Source: Paragordius varius (taxonomy: Eukaryota; Nematomorpha). Taken from it: DNA of 64,000 nt. Under the pieces are notes generated by a model. It made no database searches. It saw only the letters and a program-made list of their open reading frames with translations, and was not told the origin of the DNA. How positions within the stretch are numbered: position 1 is the first letter of the stretch; each line of letters begins with the position of its first letter. Where the stretch lies: NCBI GenBank assembly GCA_964247055.1, contig OZ176050.1, positions 7,626,001 through 7,690,000 of the forward strand. Reading direction: 5' to 3'. Shown here in pieces: positions 48,201 through 62,004 of the stretch. Position numbers and translations under genes: made by a program.

Positions 48201-51200
48201 TCTTTGAATATTAACAAAAATGTTTCTCTCTATTTTATACGAATTTTACTAGAATTATACATAATATGATTTAATTAAAATTTAAATCCGATATTATTAC
48301 ATTGTAATGTTATTTATTGATCCTCAATAATGAGTCTAACCAAAATATCTAACAAGAAGTTAAAAAATCACTTTAAAAAATCAAAAATTAATTACCTTGA
48401 TTGTTGGCTTTACAAGTTTTAACTTTTATATAAATCAAAATAGTCATATTTATAAACCAATTGCTTTGAGAAATATCTGTTGTAGAAAATAAAAACTACC
48501 AAAACCTATTGTAAAGTAAAAAACACCACATCGTTCCCCCCTAAAGCCAACCCCAAACTGAATCATATAAATTAAACAATCAATTTTGTATTGTATACTC
48601 TAATTATAACTATTCAGCTAATTATGATGTATTAGTAACAACTTTTTTACATCCTGGTTTTAAATAATTAAAGAATATATATATTATATAGTTTTTTGAT
48701 TTAGGTGTTTTTTATGTGAAGAAGTACAATATTAAATTATTTTTATAAAATATACTTATAACATAAAAATGTGTATAAAAGTACGCAAAACAAATATATA
48801 TACATATATGATCATTAATCATAAGTGATTGACTCGTATTTCGAAAAACTGAAACATATTAGGTACAATTTCTTTTATAAAGGGAGAAATATTTTATATA
48901 TCATTTTCCTTAATACATTGTAATTTTTACCTTTAAATAAAGTTAATTAACACCTTATTTTTTGTGATCAAAAAAAAACATCACATAATAGAGATTAGTT
49001 TTTTGACGCTACAAGTTTCTATCTCTCTATCTATACTTGAGATGTGTAATTTATCTTTGTTAATTATCTTCTCGACTTTTAAAAAAGTTTTTTAAAAAAA
49101 ATGAATATAATGTATCATATACATATTTACATTTTAGTAATAACTTGTATCATCATTTTTTACATATTATAAATATAATATACTAATGCAATCTTGTTAT
49201 GCTTCATTAACTTCATAATCGGTGAAATCGATCGTTCTCTCTCTCATACTTTATGATTTAAAAAAATTTGATTTTTTCTTTTACACCTAATAAATTAATA
49301 TATAATTTACGACATTAATATATATATAAAGATTTGAAAAAATGTAATTTATGTATTAGTCGTATAGAATGTTTATGTTGTTGAGAAAAAGTTGTTGTAA
49401 CTTATCTCATTCAACCTAATTCTTCTTTTTATACTTGTAAAAATTCCATTCCATACTCAATCATGAATGATTTATAAAATTGATCAAAAAAATCAAAAAA
49501 TAATCGAAAATTAAATAATCAAATATAATATTTTATACCGTTGTAAAATACCTTATACTGAAGTTAATTTTACTAACTGCCGAATTTAACAGCTAGGTAT
49601 AAATCTTTTTTAAGCCTCGTTCACTTTGGCTTCAATGACTATGGATTTTAAATATGGACTGGAACTAATTTAATATTTATTGATTTTTCCCGTGAAAATT
49701 GATGTTTTATTTAATATTTTCTTTATTTACATAGCGGCAATAATCCTCTGTATAGTGATTTTGAATAAACGAATCTAAATATAAAAATTATTTTGGGCTT
49801 GGTGAGACCAGTTTCTTGTATTTATGATTTAGAGTGATATTTCGTAAAATTGATAAAAAAAATAGTCAATTTGTGTAAATATAATAAATGTTTTCATACA
49901 ATTTCCTATCTATAATGATAAATTAGTATACATTCAATGTCTATACTTAATGTTCATATCTACCTTCCTGGATATATTGTTTCACTTTATTAGCTAGCAA
50001 GCATTGGAATTTAGCCTTGAGGCACCAATTATAAATCACACGCTTATTGATTAATCATAAACATATATATACTATAATTTATATCACAACATATATATAT
50101 ATATATGTACTTTAAAAATCAACAATAGATAATATCCTTAGCAATTGATAGTCTAATCAAAATTTCGCTATATTACCAAAACTAAATTTATCATTATAGT
50201 ATAATTGTGATGATAAAATTCTTCCTTGTTCTCTCATATTTCTATCAATATTATACAATATTAAACGTGAAAAGGGGATTATTTTATAAGGATCTTAACA
50301 TTACCAGTATCATCATTAATATAAGTATAATATTGTTACAATAGAATGGTGTTAATTTCACTATATATACATATTTATTATTACACATTATCTAATATAT
50401 CGAATTAAAATGTAATTTATCAAATTATAAATTATAATGTACAAATAACAATCAAATATTATAATATAATCACTCATATTGTATATAATTTATTTACTTT
50501 ATAATTACATTTGTACAGGATGAATAAATCTACTAAATATATTAATTTTTATTCAACAATTCATATAAATTTCCACTAGCCCAGTTTAAACTATAAATAC
50601 TTATTTTTATAAATTTGGGCCAAAATAAGTGTTATGCATGTGGGCCAGCGTATATGACCCAAAGCTCCAATGGTATTGTCGCCAAAAGAGTTAATTTTAT
50701 CATTTTTATGTGCTTTTTAACCTTAACAACTGAATATTGGTGGCTATTTAATATAAGAACATTTTATAATATACCTGAATCTTAAAAAAAATGGTTTATT
50801 CTAAGAAAATAAACCCCCTGGTCACATATTTTTTAACATTTTAACACAATAAATTTCATGTCACATTAGTAGTCAAATAATTGATTGTAATTGTAAAATT
50901 ATATTTACATAGTTATGTAAAAAAATTCATACTTTATAATGTTTTGATTGTTAAAAGTAAAAAATTTACATCAATTTTTTGGTGACAAATATGCGCGACA
51001 ACATTATCATTTGATTGACATGTTGTATTCGCGTACATAAAAAATTGTTCATATATCTAAAATGAATTGGAATAACATTTTAATTATCCAAATTTTATGA
51101 AATAAAAAATCTTAAACTATAAAATAATACATTTGAAAGATCAAGGTAAACCCTAAAACATGACTTAATAAAAATCTCGCTACACTCTTTGTTTAAGCTA

Positions 51201-51982
51201 GAATTTAATATTTAACTACATTTATTATATATATAACTGTTAACAGTCAAACTATAGATTAAATCATTTAAGACACATCATTTTAAAAACCAAATTTTTG
51301 TGTAAATATTTTATATACATAATAAAAAGGTATTTGTTTTTACATATATCCCATATATAACAAAGGCAAAAGTCACTCATTTTTGTGTTCATATATCCAC
51401 TTGTCGCTCTGCACATTAGATAATTTATATGTTAGTTATGAATAAACAAATAATCATAAAAAATTAGTTTTCTTCGAATTAAATCGAATTGGCGATTTTA
51501 CGTTTTTTATTTTTTAAAACATCCAACTTTTTATCAACTATATATTTTACAAGTGTAGGTATTTACATATATGAAAGATACATCCAAATATTTTTAATTT
51601 ATGTAGGATGATCCATTTAAAAGTTAATATATATAATGATGTGTGTTTATTTATACATATAAATATTTTGTAAAAGATATCGCGCGGAAAAAATATTTGT
51701 TATATGATACATTTATCCATATATCTAGCTTTTTACTTACACAAAACTAACATACACTTAATTGCATTTTGTAATTAAATCAAACTAAACAAAACTCAGC
51801 TATATAACTACACATTAAAGTGTAGTTAGCTTGTTGTAATATCATCTCTTCTTATAATCTCATGTATCATCCCCATCATATATCAAAAAAGATAAATATA
51901 ATTTTCAAAAAAATATGAGTTTGCATTATGTTTAATTACATACATATTTTGTATTAATCCGACATTACTTACGCAACATACA
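45255..51982. other. Gene-free upstream region of the Irx gene
   Basis: About 6.7 kb of AT-rich sequence without a supported gene, LINE or terminal-repeat element. It differs from the rest of the window in being poor in recognisable transposon debris. The promoter and 5' UTR of the Irx gene should lie in its right part, but no core promoter can be named with confidence in such AT-rich DNA. A gene-free upstream region is common for Irx genes, whose enhancers are spread over long distances. Confidence 0.5.
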
Positions 51983-54900
51983 ATGACAGAAACGGACAGC
52001 ACTAATATAAATATATCGCTTAAACAACCGTATGAAAATACCCTTAAAGCTGCTATGTTTCAGGGTGGGATTCGTAATAATAAAAGAAATTTTGACATCA
52101 TGGCGGATAATTTTAACAATGCATCCTGCAATAATTTTGTGCCCAATTCATCTGACACTTCTTTGGCTAAAATCCCTAAATTAAGTGTCACCTCTACAAC
52201 TGCTTTTGAAAATATTAATAATGATAATAAACCCAAAAATAACGACATAAACAACGGATTTTCAAACATATCAGCGAATAATATGACTTTAAGCACCCCA
52301 TCACCTTTAATTTCTAATGTTTCGATGCCTGATTACGTTCCGCATTATCCCTTTTTCAATACAATGATGATGATGCCTCCTTCTATGAATAATATGGCCA
52401 AGGTATGCCTTATATACATATATATGAAAATTTGATTTAATTTTATTTAGTTTAAAAGATTACCCTTAAAAATCATGATATGTTTTGGTTTAAAGTCAGA
52501 AATCCATTTTATTAAAACAATTATAAAATATAGAAAAAAAATTGATTATTTTTATAAAATCAATTATAACTGTATGATAAAATATTACAAATAAACTAAT
52601 TGAACTACAATTATAAGAGAGGATCGCATATTTTGGACTTAAATCTCATGATTCATAACATATAAAGTATAAAAGTATCATCTTTATCGTGTGGTATAAA
52701 TTAATTAGTTTTTGCTTTTGTTTTTTCATAAATGAAAACAATATTGGCACCAACATAAACTCTTGTAAATCTTTCTGTTAAAATTCGGTTCCAAAACTAA
52801 TTTTAATGAATTTTGCGAAAAATGGACGGTTCGCTTAGCTAACTAAAATTTTGGTATTTTAAAATACTTATACATATATATGTAGTTGTGATTTTATCTT
52901 TGATGGGTTTTGAAGGAATTTAAATATTATTTAGCATAAAGAATGATTGTGCTTAAAGTATAAAAGAAGAGGGGTAAATTTAAAGCGGTTTGTTTCCCAA
53001 AATATGAATTTTCTAACAAAAAAATGTTATAGTGTACATTTATTATCGTATAAATTTTGAGCATTAAAGTGAGTAAATAATTTAATTGTTAAAAATGGCT
53101 ATAATGTATAATTAAATATTTATTTCGTCTAAATTTCAATAATTCAAAAGCACGCGCTAAAACATATTTTTAAAGCATGATATTAGGAGAAAAAAAATGA
53201 ATGATATCAATTATTCATAATTTTCTTTTGTGTTTTATCTTTTTTTGTTGTTTTTTTCTAAAATCTAAATTTGAAAAACATGGATGGTTTTGTTGCAAAT
53301 ATTTTTCTTTGATGTGGTTATTTAAGCTTGTAATAAAAAAACTAATGCATTTTCACATCCACAGTAAAAATATTTTGGATTATCTTTGCAAGATTCAAAA
53401 ATAAATGTTTTCTTTTCCACTTCCAAGATTATATAATATACATTAACCGATTGTTGTACCACCCTAAATATATTTTGTCCAAATCAATTTGAACAAAAAA
53501 GTTTAAGAGCAAATTGTAGAGAATTCCTGCACCCTTTATTAGCAAAGTTAGTTCGATACGATATGAATTTTTGTTAAAAAGGTTTGGTATGCATAATAGG
53601 TGTCACCGGTTAGAAATGTAAAAATATTGTGTAATCTCAAAATTTATAAAGTAAAAAAACCATTTGATTGTTAAGACGTTATATTAAGTTACGACATACC
53701 AATTGTGTTATTTTATTGATTGTGAGCATTAATATTAGATTTATACACCAGGTTATTATTTTTTGCCGCTAACTTTTTTGATTTGATTGAGTAGAACTGT
53801 TTTTCAATGAGAACTTAACGTGTAGTTAACCGCTTGCCCAATTTTACTGTAGAGCACTATCCTTTACAATTTTACTTATATCCCATTTGGGCAGTAAATT
53901 AATATATTTGTTAAAGTGAAAAAGAGGATCTTTCTTATTTTTACAAAAATTAATTTATTAACTGACAAAATCGATATTAAACTTTATAAATACTTTTTAC
54001 ATCAAAATTTTAATCAGTTAACATATTTAACATATTTCTTCATCTGCTAATCAAAATTGTATAATTTACCATGATAAATTAGCGGCTTATAATTGATTTA
54101 ATTTGAATCGAGTTGAATGCATCAAATAAAAATCTTTGTGTTTTGATTTAATTTATTTCTTAATATTTATAAATGTATTTTAAATTTCGGCAATTTGAAA
54201 CGCCGGAATTTACCACATTAAAATTTTTTTTACAAAAATATATGGCAAATTGGATTTCAGATTTTTGATAAATGTTCACTACAGTGAATGCTAATGGATA
54301 TTTTTGAAATATCTATCACTCAAATATCCAGCTAATTCAAATCGAGGAATTTGAAAAAGCGCTTATGTAAAATTGCAAAAAAAACTAAAAAAATGTTAAA
54401 ATTAACCTTTACAGGAAATATATATTTTACGGGCGTTTTTTTTGTTCAGTATAAGTAACCAAAATACTAACTACTTAATAGGTTTTGGCTTTTTTATTAC
54501 TTTTGTTTGAGATACTCAACACTTTAGTATGAAAAAAAAACAGGTCTCGTCGTACAAAACACTACCAAATTGCTCTAAAAAATATAATTTAACAAGATTT
54601 TATAAACACACCTATTAACACTTTAATAAAAAAAGAAAATATTTTATATGTACTTGTATTGTTAAAAATATTACTAAATAGATATAATAAACTTTTTTGA
54701 TTATTTGACAGGTTTACGACTTTTTGTTACTATACTGCTTGTTTGTTGCCTTACTCTTTTATACAAATGAGAACAACAATACATATATTTACCGTCAAAA
54801 AATGTTCAAAAAACGCGACATTTGTTAATAATTTCTTTTACACATCATTTTTCCAAAAACAAAGTTTAGCCAAAAATATTTTTGCCTTAAATATACCATT

Positions 54901-57900
54901 TTTATTAACCGAAAACGCAAAATATTTTGGCTTGTTGTTTAATAACAAGAATCATATTTATTGTTTTTGCTGTATTCGGTTTTTTTGTACAAAAAGCGTT
55001 GGAAAAAGTATCTAAGCTAGGTTTCTTTTTACTTAACAGTTTTAGCGAAAAATTATATGTAATGTTTGTGTGGTTTGAATTGTTTGTTTTATTATGTATA
55101 ATTTGAATAATAATTACAATAAGAGATATATACTTAAAATTATAAAAGTATTGTAAAATATGTTTCAAGATTTTTGCTATATAAATTTAAATATGTATAT
55201 ATATATTATATTTATGCACTTCAAAAAGTCGTATTTAGAGAATAAAAAGTTCAAACGAAAAATACAGAGAATGTCAAAAGCAATCGCGGACGGCTAGGGG
55301 TTTTTGGTTTTTTTAATCTTTTATAAAATTTGATTTTTTGAACCCTAAGAAAAAAGACAAAATCTAATGTAATTTCTCTTTGATTCTTATCATTATTACA
55401 AACATCATTTGTGTAAATTATATATATGTTTTTAGGGTATATTGTTTATCATTATCTGTATATTAAAAAAACGAAAAAATATGTTTTTGAAGTGTATGCA
55501 AAAAAATTTCTTTACTATAAGAAATGCTATATATAATTTATTGATGTTCAAAAATGTAAGTATTATATCGATAAATGTACAATTAGTGGTTTTTGATAAT
55601 ATGTGTTGTGTTGTCTTAACCCTTCAAGAAAAATGAATTAAACAAATAAAATTTTTGTCGCATCTTTAAACTAACTGGCCTTTTCACGAGCGCCGCTTAA
55701 AATATTGGCAACATACCGCAAAAAAATCCGCAAAACTTTTATACTACTACAATAAAGATAATTTGTATATATATACTCATGTGATAGAATAATTACATGA
55801 CGTAATATTTTGTATAACAATCGTCTCGTGTCAAGAGTAAAATATATTTGGCACAAATATTGTTTAAAAATTATGATTGCTAACACAAATAATTTGTGAT
55901 TATTTTAATTATAGCATAGGTCCGTAAAAGGAGCAGACTTGGATATATTACCATTTTACTAAATAATTTTTAGTTTGTAAAGAAATATAGCTAACAACTT
56001 CGCCGTAATACGTTTGTAAAATATAATTTTAAGGTTTACCTATGATATAATTCAAAATCGTTTAAACCTAAAGTGCATGACGGTTAGTGTCTGGCCTTCT
56101 TATAATAATAAAACAAGCCAAACCAGTTTTTGGATTTATGGGGGAAGGGGGGGGGGGGGGGTGAGATTTTAAAAAATAAAATTCGTTAAAAATAAAAATT
56201 ACCCTTATAAAAATTATTTGAAGAGTGACTTGAGTCAGAATAAATATACTGAATTGCTTCCGCATAATATTTTTAAAGCGAATCAAAAATAGTCCGCTAC
56301 GAACACACAAACTTAGCTTATAGAAAATAGCTCGGCTTATTTGTTAAACAACTAAAATCGGCAAAAAATAGTTTACTTGCATCTTTTATATATATAAATC
56401 TGCTAAAGTGAACAAGGTTATTTTGATACCATTTAATTTATGATTTTGATTAATTCGGTATATCATCATAAACACAAAAAATTAAGTTATTTTGCGTATC
56501 GACAAAAAATACAAAACAAATCGTAATTAGTTGAAATAATTTAGTAAGTATCCAATATTTTTGAAATTAATCTAAGATCGAAAACATAGGAGACCTTTAT
56601 ACGATAAAAATTAATAAATAAAAGCACCACAATAAAAAAAAATTTGAATGTAAAAAAATGATGCGTCGCATATATCCAAATTTATGTTTTGAATTTCTTA
56701 ACGGGATTACTTACTCACCACAAAAAAATCATTAGTAAGTATGTCTTATATGTATACCATTAATTTAATGAACAAAACTATAAAAAAATATATTGGTAAT
56801 TTTAATAACAATCAACAATTTTAGGTGTGTAAAAGACAAAAAAAACTGCAAAAATTTCAAAAATATGTATGTATGTACAAGGTATATAAAAAATGTAACG
56901 AAAAACAATAAAAAAGATATAAATTATAATCATCATAAAATTTGAATGTATATGTACATAAAAATAGAAACATATTGTTCAAAAACCTTACTTATAAATT
57001 TTGAATATGAATGAGGTGTTGTTTTTTTATAAACACCAAAAATGTAATGTTACATTTTGTTTTACTACGAATTTTGTTTGATTTTTGTGCGATTTCTGAG
57101 AATTTTAATACATATTAAACTTGTTTATTTCCATAAATACTTATATCAAACTTTTAAAAAATATCATGGGGTCCTGGTCTCTAAGCATAACTAAAAACAA
57201 GATTTATAAACTATACTGATAAAAAACTTTGTGAGTAGTCATCATTAATTAACACAAAAATATTAACATATTGTCATAATTTCTAATAATTTTGGAAGAA
57301 TTTTCAGTTTAAACACTATAAAGTTGTATATAGATAATAAAATTAGTTAAATATTATTCACTAATTTATAAGCTTTTCTAAGAGATGAAATTTTTTTATA
57401 AGAGATGAGCAAAGTATGAAAAGACCACACACGTATTTCTACAACTTACAAAGTTTATTATAGATTTAAAACATGTTTTTTAGATAAATTGTAATAACAT
57501 TAATTGTACTCTAGCCAAAAATGTTTTATGAAACAATTTGGTGGTTTTATGAATCTCTCAATGATCCTAAACAAGCATAAGTAATAAATATAAATCAACA
57601 ATCGTTTATAAGTATATAAATATTACAGGATTACAATAAATAACATTTTTTCCAATTTTTAATTTTTCTTTGTATGATTTTAATTTTAATCAAGACTTTT
57701 TTTACCGAAAATAAATTGACATGTCTGATCCACCAAATTAAAGGAATGATTAGGTGAGAAGACTAAAATGTCATTTTATAAAATAGATCTGCACAATTTT
57801 GAATTAGTCTAAAAACGGTTAATTAACATTGTTAGTAAATGATTATCCCCGATGTGTATAATATAAGTTACAAATTTCTTTGACTGTATTAGTCAGAGAT

Positions 57901-60900
57901 GGTTATTTAGGTTGACACCGACACACATATTAATCGAGATAAGAAGATAATGATTTTATTTTATATCTCAGGTATAAAATGAACCACCCCAATTTTTTAA
58001 TCAAAATATACAATATAAAAAATGATTTAAAATGTTGTGTAGATATGTAATTTATCTCACGACTTTACATCCTTAGTATCAAAAAAGTTTGTGTTTTAGT
58101 AATCGCACCATAAAATCAATCACTATTAATTAAATCAATCTGTTGGACATAAAAAGTTTATAAAATTTGGTGAGACACGTAAAAAGTGTCTATACATATC
58201 TATATATATTTTCAACAAATCTTGTATTTTAGTAGGTATTCTTATTATAAGTTATTGAGGTGTTTAAATACTTTCTTTGGAAGTCAATTATTTCTTTTTT
58301 TATTTGTTTTTTTTATATAAATTGTATATATGATTGATATGGATAAATAAATATATTTTAATATTCAATACATGTGTATGTATATATATAAAAACGATAT
58401 ATGAATGAATTTGTATGTCTATGTAATAAGTACAACACATTATAAAAAAACAAAAATGATACATTGTTACAACCAAATAATTTATAACAAAATAAAAATT
58501 AATCTCACTATTTCGACAGTTATACACCAATTTTTAATATCGCCTAATTTTTATCAATTTTTTTTCCATTAGGATTATTTTGCGCTTGAAACATATCGAA
58601 AATTCCAAAATCAATATCAGGAAGATTTGAAAAATAGTAATCACACATTCACTAAAGTGTCTAAAACGCTGGAAATTCCAACAAACCTGCCAAAGGATAA
58701 ACTATCGAATTCTGAGATATCGACACACTCATCAATGCATATACCAAATGAGGAAACTGTTATCAAAAACGTTGAAAGAAATAACGATGACATTAAAAGA
58801 TACTTTGGTTCGAATGATGTAAAAAATTCGTCAAATTTGTTCAATATCGAGAAACTTGCTCACATTCCACCCTATGGTATCCATCCTCCAGGGTAAATAA
58901 TAATTTATATCTCTACGGTTTTTTATTTTTTTTAAACCCATAATCACTATATATGTATATATGTATAGCATTTTTATGCCCATGTTCGGATTCCCACCTT
59001 CAACATTTCCAATTCCTTCACCATTCATGAATATACGATCTCGGAGGGAAGATATACTTCCCCTAACTTATCAACATATTATTCCCAAATCTCAATCTCA
59101 CATCTCCGATAAAGTAGTCATAAATTCCATATCTGAAAACAATAATGAGGCTCATTTTGATAGCACAAATATAGCAGATGGTTATCGAACTAAATTTTTG
59201 CATATAACAATTTGTTCGACGACTGGGCAAAATAGACATTCACCCCTTATGACTGAGTCGATCACAATGAAAAGAATACCGCCACCACAACTTTCTAGTA
59301 GACAACCGCACTTGTTAAATAGCATGATGCCTCCACCCTATTTTATGTCGCATCAATCATCAGCTGTTAATAGGTATAGAGGAGAGAACGTAGTGACAGA
59401 AAAATCATCAGCCCCTAATCCTTCTACATTTTTTGATTCACAGCTCTTTTCGGGACATTCAAACTCAATGATAAATCGAAATCATGCCGCTTTCAACAAT
59501 GTCAGCAGTAATGGCAAAATTAGTGGGAATGGACCAATCTTGGCACCACCTCCTCGACGCAAGAATGCCACGCGAGAAACTACGAGTGCTCTTAAAGCAT
59601 GGCTCATTGATCATCGAAAGAACCCGTATCCAACTAAAGGTACACAATTTATTAAAATATGTAATTTTTCAAGCATTTTTTCTAGAAACCGAAAATTATT
59701 TATCTATTTGATCGAATGTTTCCTTTCTTTACCCCATTTTTAAATTAGGTGAAAAAATTATGTTGGCAATCATAACGAAAATGACATTAACACAAGTTTC
59801 AACATGGTTTGCTAATGCCAGACGACGCTTAAAGAAAGAAAATCCACACCATAATGCTTATTCCAACGATAATAAAACATCGGGGAACGGGAGTGGAATC
59901 GATGAAACCGCTTCATTGAATTTCGATGATGACGTAGAAGATGATGATGACTTTTTTGAACAAGCTTTGGAATTAGAACAACATCATGGACACAATCAGG
60001 AACCCACGTATGATGACAAAAAGAAAAAACATGAAATGCATGATTATAAAAATGTTGAAGCACAAATGGTACATCAAACTACTGAGAGTAAGAGTTTTGA
60101 GATTGATGGAGCTAAACGTGAAAGAAATTTGATGTATGATTATAACGCAAATAACAATGGAGAATATAAAACTTTACCTGCAATGAGTAGCCAAAATGCC
60201 CATTCTTTGCGAGAGAATAAGAAAGGTATCTAATTATACCAAATTAAATTATGATGATAATCATATTTTAATTTGGTATAATTTTTTAATATCCTTAATA
60301 TAGATGCTAATGTCGCTGTTTGCACTGCATCCGATACTATAAAGTCAAACAGTATCACATTAAAACACGAGAATGGAGGCAACAGCCCATCGCATGACAA
60401 AACAGAACCTACTGAAGATAATAAAAAGGGCAACACAAATGAATCTCATAAATCTTCCCAAAATGTTTCCTATCCGACGCAAAACATGCCTAATCTCCTC
60501 GTCCCCCCATGCAATCCAAATGGCTCCGATGATCAATATGCAGGGAATCCGTTTCTCAAATTACTAGGCACCTATAACGCCTACATGATGTCAGCAAACG
60601 GCGATCCTCTTATCAACCAATTAAACCATCGGAATTTCCCATTTTCTCAACCAACAATGTCTATGAACGATGACCTGCAGGGAAATATAAAGGAAAATCT
60701 CCCATCAAATGTGGCAAACTGTTTTGGATCTCAGATGGTTGGACCGCCTCAACCTTTCTTTTCCCCGGCATTCGGGACAAATTTACCGCACCCATTCTAC
60801 AATCCTTACAACTATTTACATTCTTCTCATCAACAACAACAGACACCGACAGCATTCCTGGCGGCCATGTCGGCGCTTAATGCTTACTATGGTAATACAA

Positions 60901-62004
60901 ACTTTATGAGCGTATTCAATGAATTTCAAAAAAATGTGGATAATATGTCTCAACCACAAATATCACCGGATAAAGTAAATATTCCTTCGAATGCCACCAA
61001 TGATCATCAAACAAATCATAATCACCCGCTAGTTTCTTCTAATGATTCCACCCATGAAAAGGAAAATATAGATGGAAAAACTGCACCTATAATATCCCCA
61101 CATATTTCACCTCGGCTAGATAATACGAGCAATATAAATGAAAATGGTGGTGAATCTCATAATAGTTCAGAAAAAAGTTACCCATCTGTCCATAGTTTGG
61201 AAGTTAACTTAAAACCCGACAACGATCATAAACAAGGTGACAAAAGAAAAGCTAAATCTGATTACAACCCTACTACCTCCTTCAATAAAAAACATACTGG
61301 CCAAAGAATCTTTACCACTTTACTTAAAAGTACAATTATTTTTTGGTTATTACATAAAATACTGCATACAAATCTTTTTAGAAGTTTTTCGAAATTCGGA
61401 TGGTATTTTTTATTTTTTAGAAAAAATAACCTTCGTGGTATAATTGGTTACATGCATAATCAGGATATATTTTTTCAATCAGATTTTATTTAATATGTAT
61501 TGGTAATACCACCAATATTTTCCCCAAAATTAAAATTATCAGGATTAAAAAAATATTTATAGTTATATTTGTAGTATTTTGCAATTTTTAATAAATTTTA
61601 GATAAATGTCAATCATTTTTTTGATGGCTTTCGTGTCAATAAAATTTTTACCTACCGTGTATTATAAAGTTGAATCTTTTTATCGTGTAAAGAATATAGA
61701 TATAAAAAAATTACCATTTTTTACAAATATTAATATATTTTATATTAAAGGTCCAAAAAAGGAGGTAAATAATTCAGAAAAACGACTACACCCATCTAAC
61801 TCGGATTGTTTGACAAATGCATCATCAAACAGTTTGATATCATCTCTGTCATCATCGACGAATTCTGATTTTTTAATAATAGCGAATTCCAATAAAACAG
61901 AAAGCAAATTGTCTAACAATAAATTGATTTCAAACGGATGCCATGTCCAAGCTACCAGCTCACCAAAAATTTGGTCAATGGCCAAATTAATTGATAAAAA
62001 TTAA
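51983..62004 (+). CDS. Irx: Iroquois-class (Irx) TALE homeodomain transcription factor
   Basis: A nuclear DNA-binding patterning factor of the Iroquois class. Six exons join in frame to 1055 residues: 51983-52402, 58573-58892, 58969-59639, 59749-60225, 60304-61329, 61751-62004. All junctions are GT-AG with matching phases. The homeodomain lies at about residues 440-502 and is split by an intron after YPTKG. It starts [16 protein letters not shown], continues [20 protein letters not shown], and helix 3 reads [16 protein letters not shown]. The PYP loop insertion marks TALE proteins, and alanine at homeodomain position 50 is the Irx state. Just after it is an acidic stretch ([20 protein letters not shown]), as in Irx proteins. 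KIWSMA at residues 1044-1049 matches the conserved Irx KIWSLA motif. Oddities: PHHNAY follows the homeodomain where KMTW is usual, and the protein is far longer than the common 400-720. The amino-terminal 440 residues are Asn/Ser/Met/Pro-rich without recognised domains. AATAAA at 62197-62202 and nearby may be the polyadenylation signal. Exon 1 is the least certain part, since it rests only on its open frame and splice phase. Confidence 0.9.
52403..58572. other. Irx intron 1
   Basis: A 6.2-kb intron (GTATGC donor, TTTTTTCCATTAG acceptor) with no recognised exon or transposon. It contains a 15-nt poly-G run at 56147-56161, striking in such AT-rich sequence. All open frames in it look random. 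A further coding exon cannot be excluded. Confidence 0.6.

Noticed and set aside
61237-61493. Extension of Irx exon 5 to the stop at 61493
   Set aside because: Composition changes abruptly after 61329, where a GT donor joins in phase to the exon at 61751. That exon supplies the KIWSMA motif, so the extension is intron.
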